Source: Hypomyces perniciosus (lineage: Eukaryota > Ascomycota > Sordariomycetes > Hypocreales > Hypocreaceae). Taken from it: a DNA stretch of 64,000 nucleotides. The DNA lies in NCBI GenBank assembly GCA_008477525.1, contig SPDT01000001.1, positions 4,774,001-4,838,000 on the forward strand, read 5' to 3'. Of the stretch, positions 34,215 to 44,204 are shown one piece after another (position 1 is the stretch's first letter; each line of letters opens with the position of its first letter). The notes under the pieces were generated by a model. That model searched no databases, was not told the origin of the DNA, and saw nothing but the letters and a program-made list of their open reading frames with translations. Position numbers and translations under genes: made by a program.

Positions 34215-36245
34215 ATGACCGACTTTGATCTCGATTCATCTTTTATCCCGGCATTACATAAACCCTCCGCCTTGCTTCCCATAGCGAAGCATCGTGAGAG
34301 TTTGCTGTATGTCGTCGAAACCTTTCCAGTCACCATCGTGATTGGACAAACAGGATCTGGCAAAACCACACAGATACCGCAGTTCCTCGAGCGCGCTGGC
34401 TGGTGCTCAGATGGAAAAGTCATTGGAGTGACCCAACCCCGACGCGTAGCTGCTACGACTGTCGCTCTGCGTGTTGCTGACGAGGTAGGATGTGAGATTG
34501 GCAAAGAGGTCGGGTACTCAATCCGCTTCGAAGATGTCACCTCGTCGTCTACTCGCATCAAGTTCATGACAGACGGTCTTCTCATTCGGGAAGCGCTGGT
34601 CGACCCTCTGCTGAGCCGGTACTCTGTCATCATGGTTGATGAAGCCCATGAGCGCTCCATCAGCACCGATATTCTCCTGGGTTTGCTCAAGAAGATTCGC
34701 AAGAAGCGTCCGGAACTCCGAATCATTATCAGCAGTGCCACTCTTCAGGCTGAAGAGTTTCTCAAGTTCTTCTCACAAGGCTCTGATGATCAAGCCCAAA
34801 AAGGGGACCGGCAGTCTTCAAAGGAGATAGCTACAATAGTCAGTCTCGAAGGCAGAACGTACCCGATTGACATTCTGTATCTCGAGTCACCAGCAGAGGA
34901 CTATGTCGAAAAGGCCATCAATACCGTCTTCGATATTCACACACAGGAAGGGGAGGGCGACATCTTGGTCTTTCTAACTGGCCGGGAGGAGATTGACTCC
35001 GCCATCCAGGCCGTGTCCGAAAGGGCCGCTCAACTAGACAGCAAGCATGGGCCTCTGCAACCGCTGCCACTCTACGCCGGCTTGTCAACAGAGCAGCAAA
35101 TGTATGTGTTTGATAAGCCACCAGAAGGTACGCGGAAAGTCGTCTTCTCAACAAACATTGCCGAAGCATCGGTCACAATCGATGGGATCGTTCATGTTGT
35201 TGACTGCGGCTTCGTGAAACTGCGGGCTTACAGCCCCAAGACAGGAATAGAGACTCTGACAGCTACGCCAATTTCCAAAGCATCCGCCTCGCAACGCGCT
35301 GGTCGAGCCGGCCGTACAAAGGCTGGTAAATGTTACCGCCTTTACACAGAAGAGGCTTATCAGGCGCTGCCAGAGGCAAATCCTCCTGAATTACAGAGGT
35401 CGAACCTGGCACAAACCATTCTTCAGCTGAAGGCTTTGGGGGTAGACAATGTGGTCAGATTTGACTTCTTGTCACCGCCGCCAGCAGAGCTTGTGTTCAA
35501 GGCACTCGAGCTACTCTACGCCCTAGGAGCTGTGGATGAGTACGCCAAACTCACCCGGCCTCTCGGTTTCCGCATGGCCGAGTCAGCGGTTGAACCAATG
35601 ATGGCCAAGACATTGTTGACAGCGCAATCGTTTGATTGCTTAAGCGAGGTGTTGACTATTGCTGCCATGACCAGCCTTGGTGGCAATGTATGGTTCTACC
35701 ATGACGGAGAAAGGGCCAAAATGGAGAGTTCAAGGCGGAAGTTCGCCGTGGAGGAAGGCGACCACCTCACACTCCTCAACGCCTACCAAACCTTCGTAAC
35801 CAAGGGGAAGAAGGAAGCCAAATTCTGTCACGACAACAACCTGAACTACAAGTCCATGACTCGAGTAGTCAGTATCCGGGCCCAGCTTAAACGATACCTC
35901 GAACGCTTCAACATCAACGTCGACGAGTCGCTTTCATCCCAACAGCCGTCGCAAGCAGATAGCAGCAAGAAAGCAGAGCAAATCCGACGCTGCCTGACAT
36001 CAGGGTACTTTGCCCACGCAGCGCGTATGCAAGCCGACGGCACGTTTCGCAACGTCGAGGGTGGCACCGTATTGCATGCACACCCCAACTCGCTCATGTT
36101 TAACCGGAAAGCGGATTGGGTCATCTTCCATGAGGTTATGGAGACGGGAGAGAAGACCTATATTCGAGACATTACCAAGATTGAGAAGAGTTGGTTGGTG
36201 GAGTATGCGCCTGAGTATTATAAACTGTCAAACACGCAGGCATAG
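34215..36245 (+). CDS. DEAH-box ATP-dependent RNA helicase, DHX35 type
   Basis: Predicted 676-aa nuclear RNA helicase. The ATG at 34215 (context TCAAAAATGACC) is chosen because the frame upstream has no other ATG. Superfamily-2 motifs occur in order: Walker A GQTGSGKT (residues 44-51), TQPRRVAA (73-80), DEAH (142-145), SAT (174-176), FLTG (253-256), STNIAEASVTIDG (312-324) and QRAGRAGR (360-367). The winged-helix/ratchet region and C-terminal OB-fold follow, ending in a TYIRDITKIEKSWLVEYAP segment that resembles DHX35 more than Prp43 or Prp22. DHX35 is a component of catalytically activated human spliceosomes and is absent from budding yeast. The frame is uninterrupted, so no intron is needed. 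It is the first gene after the repeat block and converges with RCC1. Helicase identity is very secure; the DHX35 subtype is by resemblance. Confidence 0.93.
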   Translation: MTDFDLDSSFIPALHKPSALLPIAKHRESLLYVVETFPVTIVIGQTGSGKTTQIPQFLERAGWCSDGKVIGVTQPRRVAATTVALRVADEVGCEIGKEVGYSIRFEDVTSSSTRIKFMTDGLLIREALVDPLLSRYSVIMVDEAHERSISTDILLGLLKKIRKKRPELRIIISSATLQAEEFLKFFSQGSDDQAQKGDRQSSKEIATIVSLEGRTYPIDILYLESPAEDYVEKAINTVFDIHTQEGEGDILVFLTGREEIDSAIQAVSERAAQLDSKHGPLQPLPLYAGLSTEQQMYVFDKPPEGTRKVVFSTNIAEASVTIDGIVHVVDCGFVKLRAYSPKTGIETLTATPISKASASQRAGRAGRTKAGKCYRLYTEEAYQALPEANPPELQRSNLAQTILQLKALGVDNVVRFDFLSPPPAELVFKALELLYALGAVDEYAKLTRPLGFRMAESAVEPMMAKTLLTAQSFDCLSEVLTIAAMTSLGGNVWFYHDGERAKMESSRRKFAVEEGDHLTLLNAYQTFVTKGKKEAKFCHDNNLNYKSMTRVVSIRAQLKRYLERFNINVDESLSSQQPSQADSSKKAEQIRRCLTSGYFAHAARMQADGTFRNVEGGTVLHAHPNSLMFNRKADWVIFHEVMETGEKTYIRDITKIEKSWLVEYAPEYYKLSNTQA

Positions 36246-36709
36246 GGGGGCAAATGATACTCCTCTCCAGTGGACTCGCTGCACTAGGGATTCGGATGGT
36301 TCTTGATGCCTTCAAGCCGTGATCCTAGTTTCGGCTGCGGGTTTCCGAGAAAACTTATCGCCATGTGGATGTGTCACTCGGGTAGAAGGAGGCGGAGTAT
36401 AGTATGTGGAACGACTGATGGTGAGGCAAGACTGGGGTACGTCTCAGTTAATCGCCATGACAAATCACTTGAACATAGAACCTAGTCATCTAAATGAAAG
36501 AATGAAAAGCCTCAGGGAATATGGCTAAAACGGGAATTCGTCAGAAAACTCTAAAGTGAGCAGGAAAATGTTCGTTGTTGGTATCTCTTCCCCCACTGCG
36601 CCAGCCCATCAACATGTTTATACAAAGTTCATTAAATATCCAAAACAAAATGACCATCATCCATATCGTAAAACAACTAAAAGTACAAGGTGAAACAAAA
36701 ATCGCACGT
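36246..36709. other. Intergenic, convergent 3' ends
   Basis: 464 bp lies between the helicase stop and the RCC1 stop. It should contain both 3' untranslated regions and polyadenylation sites. A-rich stretches fall near 36640-36700 on the + strand. No further gene or repeat is seen. Confidence 0.6.
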
Positions 36710-38311
36710 CTACTTGGATCTAGTAGCCTTGGCAGGTCCTGCAACAATCGAGTTTTGACCACCACCACCAGCCCAGTTCAGCTGCATGGCCTTTTTCCCC
36801 TTTGCACTTTTCAAACGCTTCGGAATGTCGGAATCATCCTCCGTGCCAATTCCTAGTTGTCCAACCGAGTTCACCCCCGTGGCGTAGCCCACGCCTTTCC
36901 CGTCGATGAAGACGGTATGCCGCGATCCGCACCCGACGTGGACAACCCCGGTGATACCCGGCACGGCTGTGGGACGGAGACATATCCGGGGCTTGTTCCG
37001 CTCGTCGTTGCGTATTAGTGTGTCGTCTTGGAGCTGCTCCGGTGTGAAGTCGATGCCCAATTGTCCGCCGTCTATTCTCCCCCAGACTAAACATTGTCCC
37101 TCTGAAGTAATGGCCGCAGCATGGTGAGAACCACCGTCGAGGACAGTAATTCCAAGTCCGCAGAGGCTACGTATCTTCATCGGGTAAGGCAAGATACCGG
37201 AGTCCGCCCCAGCCGACTTTGGCTCACCCGTCTGGCCGTAGTTGTTCGTGCCCCAAGCCCATACGTCGTCGTTCTTGTCAATGGCGAAGGAATAGTCGTC
37301 TCCGGAGGCGATGTGCCGAGCGCCATGGCGGCACACTTCGACGATACGGGGTGTAAGGCCGTTTCTGTGACGGCCGAAGAGGCGACGGCCAAGCTGGTTC
37401 TGGTCGCCGCAGCCCCAGGCCCAAACTTTGCCTTTGCTGTCTAGGGCCAGGGCGTGGTTGATTCCACAGACGATTTGGGTGATGTTTTCAAGACCTGGGA
37501 TGAGAACCGGTGTTTCTTGCTTGTCCACGACATTTCCGCTGTCGTCGTGGCGGAAGCGGGCCTCGCCTTCGTTGTGCTTTTGACAATATATGTTAGGGTT
37601 TTGGTTGAGATGGTGCGGCTTCAGACATATACATACGATGAATGTTCCCCATCCATAGACACGGCCATATTCAGTAAGCGCGAAGCTACAGCTGTCACTA
37701 GCAGAAACTTGTACAAACTTCGTCCCCTGAGGGAAGTGATGAGATGAGATGGCCTTGGGGGTGGATTCCTCTGGATTCATCCCCTCGCCGCTCTGACTGC
37801 CCTCGTCATCATCAACGTCCCGTAGACCACCGTTCCAGGCAGTGTCCCTGCCAAGGGCTCCGTTGTCATTGACACCCCATGTGACGAGCTTGTTGTCATC
37901 TGTCAGGGCGATAGTGTGCATGCCGCCACAGGCGATCTGGACAACATGAAATCCAGCCGCGTCGTCAGGATCCAGGTAGGAATTGAGTTGGGGAACGAGC
38001 GACTCCTGCACCTTGGGTCCAAGACCGAGCTCACCACACTCGCCGTTGCCAAAGACAAAGACTTTGAGGACGGTTGTCGGTGCTTTGTTGAGGGCTTCTC
38101 GTTGCTTTGGGGCCTTTTTGGTGGCAGGTTTCCGCGTCTTCACGGTTTTCTTTTCGTCGGCCTTTTTGGGTGCTGTGTCTTTTTGCTTCCCTTTTATAGC
38201 CGCCGTTGAACTGGTCGTTGACTTCTCTGCAGAGGCGGTTTGTTTCGGCGCCTTTGGCTTGGTGGTCGGTTTGGCGGTTCCATCTTTTGGTGGGTTTTTC
38301 TTGGGGGCCAT
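36710..38311 (-). CDS. RCC1-family Ran guanine-nucleotide exchange factor
   Basis: Predicted 513-aa chromatin-associated exchange factor for Ran GTPase (Pim1/Srm1 type), needed for nuclear transport and spindle assembly. Exon 1 is 38311-37637 and exon 2 is 37576-36710. The intron (37636-37577, 60 nt) has donor GTATGT, branch CCCTAAC and acceptor AAAAG. Residues 1-75 are a Lys/Pro-rich tail with nuclear-localisation character (KKNPPKDG, RKPATKKAPK). RCC1 propeller repeats follow, with typical GxGxxGxLG motifs such as FGNGECGELGLGP, WGVNDNGALG, WGCGDQNQLG, WGTNNYGQTG, WGRIDGGQLG and TGVNSVGQLG. The intron length is a multiple of three and has no in-frame stop, so a genome reading without splicing would insert 20 residues after GWGTFI. 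Fusion or truncation is not seen. Confidence 0.92.
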   Translation of the reverse strand: MAPKKNPPKDGTAKPTTKPKAPKQTASAEKSTTSSTAAIKGKQKDTAPKKADEKKTVKTRKPATKKAPKQREALNKAPTTVLKVFVFGNGECGELGLGPKVQESLVPQLNSYLDPDDAAGFHVVQIACGGMHTIALTDDNKLVTWGVNDNGALGRDTAWNGGLRDVDDDEGSQSGEGMNPEESTPKAISSHHFPQGTKFVQVSASDSCSFALTEYGRVYGWGTFIVCICLKPHHLNQNPNIYCQKHNEGEARFRHDDSGNVVDKQETPVLIPGLENITQIVCGINHALALDSKGKVWAWGCGDQNQLGRRLFGRHRNGLTPRIVEVCRHGARHIASGDDYSFAIDKNDDVWAWGTNNYGQTGEPKSAGADSGILPYPMKIRSLCGLGITVLDGGSHHAAAITSEGQCLVWGRIDGGQLGIDFTPEQLQDDTLIRNDERNKPRICLRPTAVPGITGVVHVGCGSRHTVFIDGKGVGYATGVNSVGQLGIGTEDDSDIPKRLKSAKGKKAMQLNWAGGGGQNSIVAGPAKATRSK

Positions 38312-39294
38312 TGTTGATCGACTGCTGGGGTAGTGATGATACGATATAGAACGTCTGGTGTATTTCTGTTCAAAGTGTACGAGGAGTTTAGAACATTGAT
38401 CAGCCGTTGTGATGGACTGACTATAAGGTAGTCATATATATGTAGTTGAGACGCCATCCTGCTGTTTTCTCTGTCTTCTTCCTTAGGGAAACACAGCCGG
38501 GTACTTGACATCCATGTGAATGAATGGGTTTGGATATTGTGCCTAACAAACATCATTGTCAGCAAATGAACAGTGAGTAATTGCAGTCCAAGCTGTGCTT
38601 CTGGCGCTGTGAATTATGGCTATATGCACGGGAGCGCGTGATGATACCCTGTGAACTGGGACGAACAAAGTGGTTGTCTGTCCGTTTGCCATTGTTGATA
38701 TTGGGAGAGTAGACAGTCTACATTCACTGAGGTCTAGATAATCATGTTACTCGTACATGAACGCCCGAGCGGTTGGCAACCTATTTGCTGACATGCGTGC
38801 TTACTTACATAGTTCAGCCCGCAAGTGTCAATGCTGAAACATGACATATTCATGCGTAAATTTAGTAATTTTTTTTTAATGCACAGCTTTGTTTCCTAGC
38901 AGACAGACATGGCAGAATTAAAGAAGCATTTTATCCAGATAGAAGCATCGTCAAGGTGACGTGTATCCCGAGCGTTCTCTGTCAAAATCCATTCACTCTA
39001 GGGTAGGGCCTGTTGATCTCCCGATGCGCCTAATGCGGGGACCAGTGAAACAGAATGGCCTTGATTTGAGAAACAGGCGAGGAATTCAGATTCAGGGCTA
39101 TCGGGTGACGAGATCCGCAATTCCGCGTATTATAATACTAGTACTACTCCGTACTCCGTACCAATCGTACGAGCAAAATACGAGTAAACAATCTACTTCT
39201 CCTATTTCGTATATGTTTTAGGGAGCAAAAGTAATTAACAATGACCTTGGCGTTGTGGCGGCATATTTGAAATAGTAGTACTACTACCTAGGTA
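38312..39294. other. Intergenic, upstream of RCC1
   Basis: About 1 kb. It probably contains the RCC1 promoter (nearest 200-300 bp). A TACTCCGTACTCCGTA short palindromic tract lies at 39145-39160 and CCTAGG-type motifs near 39288. Small frames exist but none has a codon pattern or similarity I recognise. Confidence 0.5.
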
Positions 39295-39734
39295 CAGTCT
39301 ACCCCCTGAATGTTTCATTAGCGTATACCTTTGAGCCGGTTTTTAGCCAATAAAAAGCCCTCCCCGCGATTAATAATACTTCAAGGAACTAGATCTTAAA
39401 GATAAACAATATACTAAAGTAAGGGTTTCCTATATACCTAAAAGTACTAATCTGTAAAAATATAACTACTGTTTATAGCTTTAATAATAATTTATTTGTA
39501 AAGAAATAAATATATTAATTAATATAAAAAGGCTAAAACTTTTAATTCTTTAAATTATTTATAATTTTTATTTATTTATTTATAATTATATTCTTAATAT
39601 TGTATTGAATATTATTATCTTAACTGTATTAGTAATTGACAACTTACTTATAGGCGATTGATAGAAGGGTATATCTCTATAAAAGTGGGTTAAAGTATAC
39701 GCTAATGAAACATTCAGGGGGGGGGGGTAGACTG
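39295..39734. mobile_element. 440-bp MITE with about 45-bp inverted repeats and TA target duplication
   Basis: The left end begins CAGTCTACCCCC, followed by TGAATGTTTCATTAGCGTAT; the right end is the reverse complement over about 45 bp. TA flanks both ends (39293-39294 and 39735-39736), the target duplication of Tc1/mariner-type elements. The left arm has five C at the homopolymer where the right arm has eleven G. The interior is AT-rich and has no coding frame, so the element would need a transposase supplied in trans. Confidence 0.78.
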
Positions 39735-41869
39735 TACTCGTAGTACTGCTCGTACTGCTCGTTCGGAGCACCCCGTACCCTAGATATCTCTGTATCTCTG
39801 ACGCCCGCCTCCTGTGAGTCATGAATCCATGATAGGCATCAAGTTTCGATTGAGGGAAGATTTTTGCATCGTAAGTAGCGGCAGAGTTGTATTCAACGGA
39901 CTGTGCCGACAGGTGATGTGATTTCAGCTGATCCTGCACGTAGTGGTAATATTAGGAGTAGTATTTAGATAGGGCTGGGGTAATGCATAGATAATACGGA
40001 TGACCAATGCTCTCGAACGTTGCATAAGATATTCCATAGGCTCAATGACCACTTTCATGTTATCACTAATACGGAGTACGGAGAACGGAGTACTAATATT
40101 ATTGTTACCATGGTCAATCTTAATTCGTTTGATTGTGGCTTACGTCGGCATGCAAAGCGTGTCGGAGGTACATTAGGCCCGTTGGACAGACAGGTGCCTT
40201 ACGGAGGCGTCGGTAATAATACCTGTTACAATCATACTAGCAGTTAATATACCTACCTACCTAGTACCTAGTAGGTACTTCATAGAACTGACATCTTTTA
40301 TCAGTACTAGTAGTACTAGCAAGTCGTCTTCTTCAGTCACCTCAACTAAGAACTTTAAATATTAAAATAGAATACATACAATAAGACGTAGTACTCTGTG
40401 GTATTCGTGATCCGCACTTGTGTGAACAATAAGAGATGTCACATGTCCTTCCAGGGTTTTCCTGGTCTTTGCATTGACAACACATCCAATATGCTGCTTA
40501 CATGAAGGCGTGATGCCCCATTCTGTCACCAGCTCCGACAGCACTGCTAATGAGCTTTGGGACTAGTGTCAGGGGCAAAGTGAGCAGGAAGAAAAAAAAC
40601 AGTACGGAGTACGGAGTATAGTACGCAGACATAGGGGGTTTCCCCCTTGCATTTAGAGCTACCTATAGACAGTGTAAACTTGGGGGGTCGGAAGCGGAAC
40701 GCAAACTGTGTGGACGCCAGAACGGAGATGGCGCTGTGTGCAATCTGTGTACCTGCGTCAGACCCCTGCTAGGCCCTGCTAGGCCGCTTGGCTGCCCAGT
40801 CCAAACAACATTGTTTGATAAAGGGCTAATCTTCATCAACAAATGGATGCAACCACCTGGGAAACAGGTAGGACGAATATGCAGTGCTATGCATTTGGTG
40901 TGGTGGTATGGGCAGCCGCATCAGTTGTGTGCTACAGAAAACTCGGAACTATTGCTCTGTACTACTCAGAAGATCCCGTAAACACATGCTTATTCTGAGG
41001 TATTGTCAGGGTTTTTGCATTTTCATATATTCCGTACAACAGCGCGCGCGTTGTGGACGCTAGTGCTGTTCAAATTAAACCCACTAAATGCCTCCTCCTA
41101 TGTACAAGTTTTTTAGTGAGGTCGGGACTGAGGACAATGGGCAAACCCACCCCCAGGGGCACCTTCAGGCCCTGGCCTTGCTGTCTCATTCGCTCCAACA
41201 AGGGGCAGATGGCCGCCCTGCAATCGACTGCAGCACGGCTAGTGTACCGTACCACTAAAGAGTACCGTGCTGCTAGTTGGCAGTAGTGCTAGCTACTAGG
41301 TAGTACTACTCCGTACTCGTAGTAGCAGTAGCAGCGATAGCAGTCCCTGTGCAAATGCTGCCCCACTGGCGACAGGCCTATCGCACTGGCTCCAAGACCG
41401 CCCTCCCTCCCGCCTCTCCTTTGGCTGGGTTGATCTGATCCACGCCTCCATCTCCCGTCTTTCTCCTCTTCTTCCTCTTGTCTTTCTCATCGTCAGCTTC
41501 CTCTGTCGACCACCGCGATCATCCTGCAAACCGCCTGCCAGCGGGCCTGCCACTCCTTTTTGGTCTTACCGTCAAGCTCTCAGTCATTCCTTTTCGTTGG
41601 TTCTGCTACTTCAGCAGCACAGTCACTCCTTTATTTGTTATTCTCGCCCGTCTAGCTGGCACTCGCAGTGAGATCGTTTTTTTTTGGTTGCTTGTTTCTT
41701 CCCGGACGAACGTCGATCGACCCGATTGATCACCCTCACAAAAACGGGACGCTCAAATCGGATTTAATTAATGGCGATTAACGTACCACTTGGATCTTAA
41801 TCAGCAACGTCAATCGCTTTGGTTTTTTATTCAGCCGTGTTTATAGGAGGAAACGGAGCTAGGAGAAAG
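39735..41869. other. Long intergenic region and leader of the membrane-protein gene
   Basis: 2.1 kb without a gene I can support. It carries several TACGGAGTA-type palindromes (40070-40093, 40603-40618, 41307-41315), CCTAGTACCTAGTAGG-type motifs near 40260, and a pyrimidine-rich stretch at about 41,390-41,640 (many CTCC, TCTTCC and TTTCTC runs) that is likely promoter and 5' untranslated leader of the next gene. Short frames here lack support. Confidence 0.5.
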
Positions 41870-44204
41870 ATGAAGGTGAATACTATGCGGTCTCGAGGAC
41901 CGAGTCCTGTTGCGTCGGGGCTCGGGAGCTTGAACAATGGAGGATATAGCATGGGTTCTCGTATCAACCTACGTCGGAGCATTGATTCGGCTGGCTCTCT
42001 GCAGGGCAGAGACGATTGCAAGGATTCTGCTGCCAGCAACACTTGCGAGAAGCCGGTGGGCTCATCCGCACTGACTATACCCATCGTTCTCGGAATTGTG
42101 TAAGCTGAAACCGGACAAGCAACCCCCCCTTTTCAAACAGTACGTTAACAGAGAGCAGGATTCCCGTCGTCGCGGCTATAATCGTCTTGCTATACCTCCA
42201 CCGCAGAAACGTTCGTCGATTGAGGTTGGAGGAGATCAACGATCCCAACAAGGGATTGGATTTCGGATTGGATGATGCGCCAATGAAGAAGAGCAAGCGA
42301 ATGAGCTTGATGTTTGGTGGCGAGAAAAGTGTGCACAAGGCTGCCCAGCTCTCCATGGACATGAACCTCTCGTCTCCCTATCTACTTCCTCCGGGTGCAC
42401 AGGGCTCGCATGACTCCATTCACTCCCTTGCACGAACCCTCCATACCGAGGCCGACCCGTATCGACACATTGCCCAGTACGCCAACAGCGAGACTGGCTC
42501 TATTCGATCGTTCAACCCCAAGTCGGAGGGATCCCCATATGGCGCGGGGCGATTGAAGATGCCTCCGCGCACAAACTCAATGCCCAGATCGCCAACATCC
42601 CTACGGACACCTGTTTCTCCCGACGATAAAATCGATCCTTTCGGCACTCCTACAGCTCCCAAGCCCACTCACCAGTTTCCTCATACCGGACAGATTCATG
42701 ATTCCGATCTCCCGGTCCAGCCAATCGTTCCTGAAATTGATTCTGTTCGCCCTCGTGACACGTTCAACGCGGACGAATTTGAGATGCCGGACATCCCACC
42801 ACCCCCAGTCGCGGCTTTGAAAGACGGCCAAAACGGTGCCCAAAGCCCTCCTAATGACCGAATCAACCCTAATCACCCATCTTCCCAAAGAACTAGTGGA
42901 ACCTCGCATCATGACAAGTCCGGTGCGAACGAGCAGGAGCCTGCTGGTCTTGGTCTAGACTTGGATATCCCCAGAATACTGTCTCCTGGACCGCTTCCCC
43001 ATGAACTGGAAAACGGCCCTCTGTACGATCAGCATGGAAACCAGCCCCAGATTCAAACTACTCAGCACTATGATAATGCACCAAACGAGCGTGGCAGACC
43101 CGCACAGAGGCAACCTCCCGCGGGGGGTCCTCAACAACGTTCGCTTGGTGTTCCACAACAGGGAAATAAGAGACTCTCTGTGGGATTCCGACCATTGCCT
43201 CCCAATGAGGTGATGGAGTCAGAGGACCCAGAGTTCCGTGCTAATCGTATCCGATCGTTTTACAAAGAATATTTCGATGACTCAAAGGAGGCACCTCCCC
43301 CAATGCCCACTAAACCACGACAGCCGCAGCAGAAGCAACAGCAAAATGGCACTCCCAATTATTACGAAGATTATGATGATAGTTACCTTGGAGAAGCTGC
43401 TGCTTACTACGATGCCGAAACCAATGCCTTCATTATGCCTTATGCTCAGCCAGTTACCCGTCGTGCCATGACACCACCTCCAGCAGGTCGAATTCGAGAC
43501 GGTCCTGCCCTTCCTGGTCCTCGTGGTGGCCCTCGCGGTCCCCACGGACCTCGTGGATCCGTTGGAGGAATGAGTCTGCCAGGAGGTCCACGACGTCCTC
43601 GTGCAGGATCTGCGCTCGGCCCAAGGCCAGGTTCCTCCGCATCTGGTGCATGGGCTCGTGCACCGCCTAAAAAGAATCTGCCACCTCCCGCACCTCTGAA
43701 CACGCTCCCAACTCCCTCGAAGCTCAAGGACGACTCGTTTGCCATTTTGAATGCGATTGACTTTGCGCCACCCACTACCTTCCGGGAACATGTTGCTGGC
43801 CGAAGCCAAAGCCCTATGGGAGAGAGGCGCCCTTACCAGCCCTCGGTCCCTGCTGCCACGCCGCTGGCCACTGCCTTTGATGAGCTGGCGGTACTTCCGA
43901 GCCCGTAAGTAAAAGTATGAAGCACCCAGCAGATAATTTTACTAACAAACACACTAGTCACATGCTTCGCAAATCGACGACATTCACCAACCTGGATTTC
44001 GCGCCTCCCAAGAAGTTCAAGGATGCCGAGAGCAACATGAGTGATGCGGGCAGCATTAGGAGCAATCAGAGTGGCATATCTGCAGCTCAGCTCACTGCCC
44101 TTCGCGGTGGAGCAGGTCGAGTCAGCCGCCTCCCTGGTGATACAGTCTTCACCACGGCAGCCATGGACAACCAACTCAAGCCCCAATGGGGCATGCGGCC
44201 ATAA
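41870..44204 (+). CDS. Conserved single-pass membrane protein with long Pro-rich cytoplasmic tail; function unknown
   Basis: Predicted 740 aa. Exons are 41870-42099, 42159-43904 and 43958-44204. Intron 1 (42100-42158) has GTAAGC donor, GTTAAC branch and CAG acceptor. Intron 2 (43905-43957) has GTAAGT, ACTAAC and TAG. The start is the first ATG in frame (MKVNTMRSRG). Residues 1-66 are short, Ser/Gly-rich, with two Cys and no signal peptide. A transmembrane helix spans about 67-90 (LTIPIVLGIV, then IPVVAAIIVLLYL), formed exactly across intron 1 and followed by HRRNVRRLR, so the N-terminus is probably outside. The large remainder is low-complexity (Pro, Ser, Arg, Asn) with KKSKRMSLMFGG and a Gly/Pro/Arg-rich segment (RGGPRGPHGPRG). 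I recall similar proteins in Pezizomycotina but know no function. A signalling or polarity scaffold is speculation. Confidence 0.8.

Noticed and set aside
34175..34741. 188-codon minus-strand frame opposite the helicase start
   Set aside because: Antisense to the highly conserved helicase motifs I and II on the + strand; no recognisable protein.
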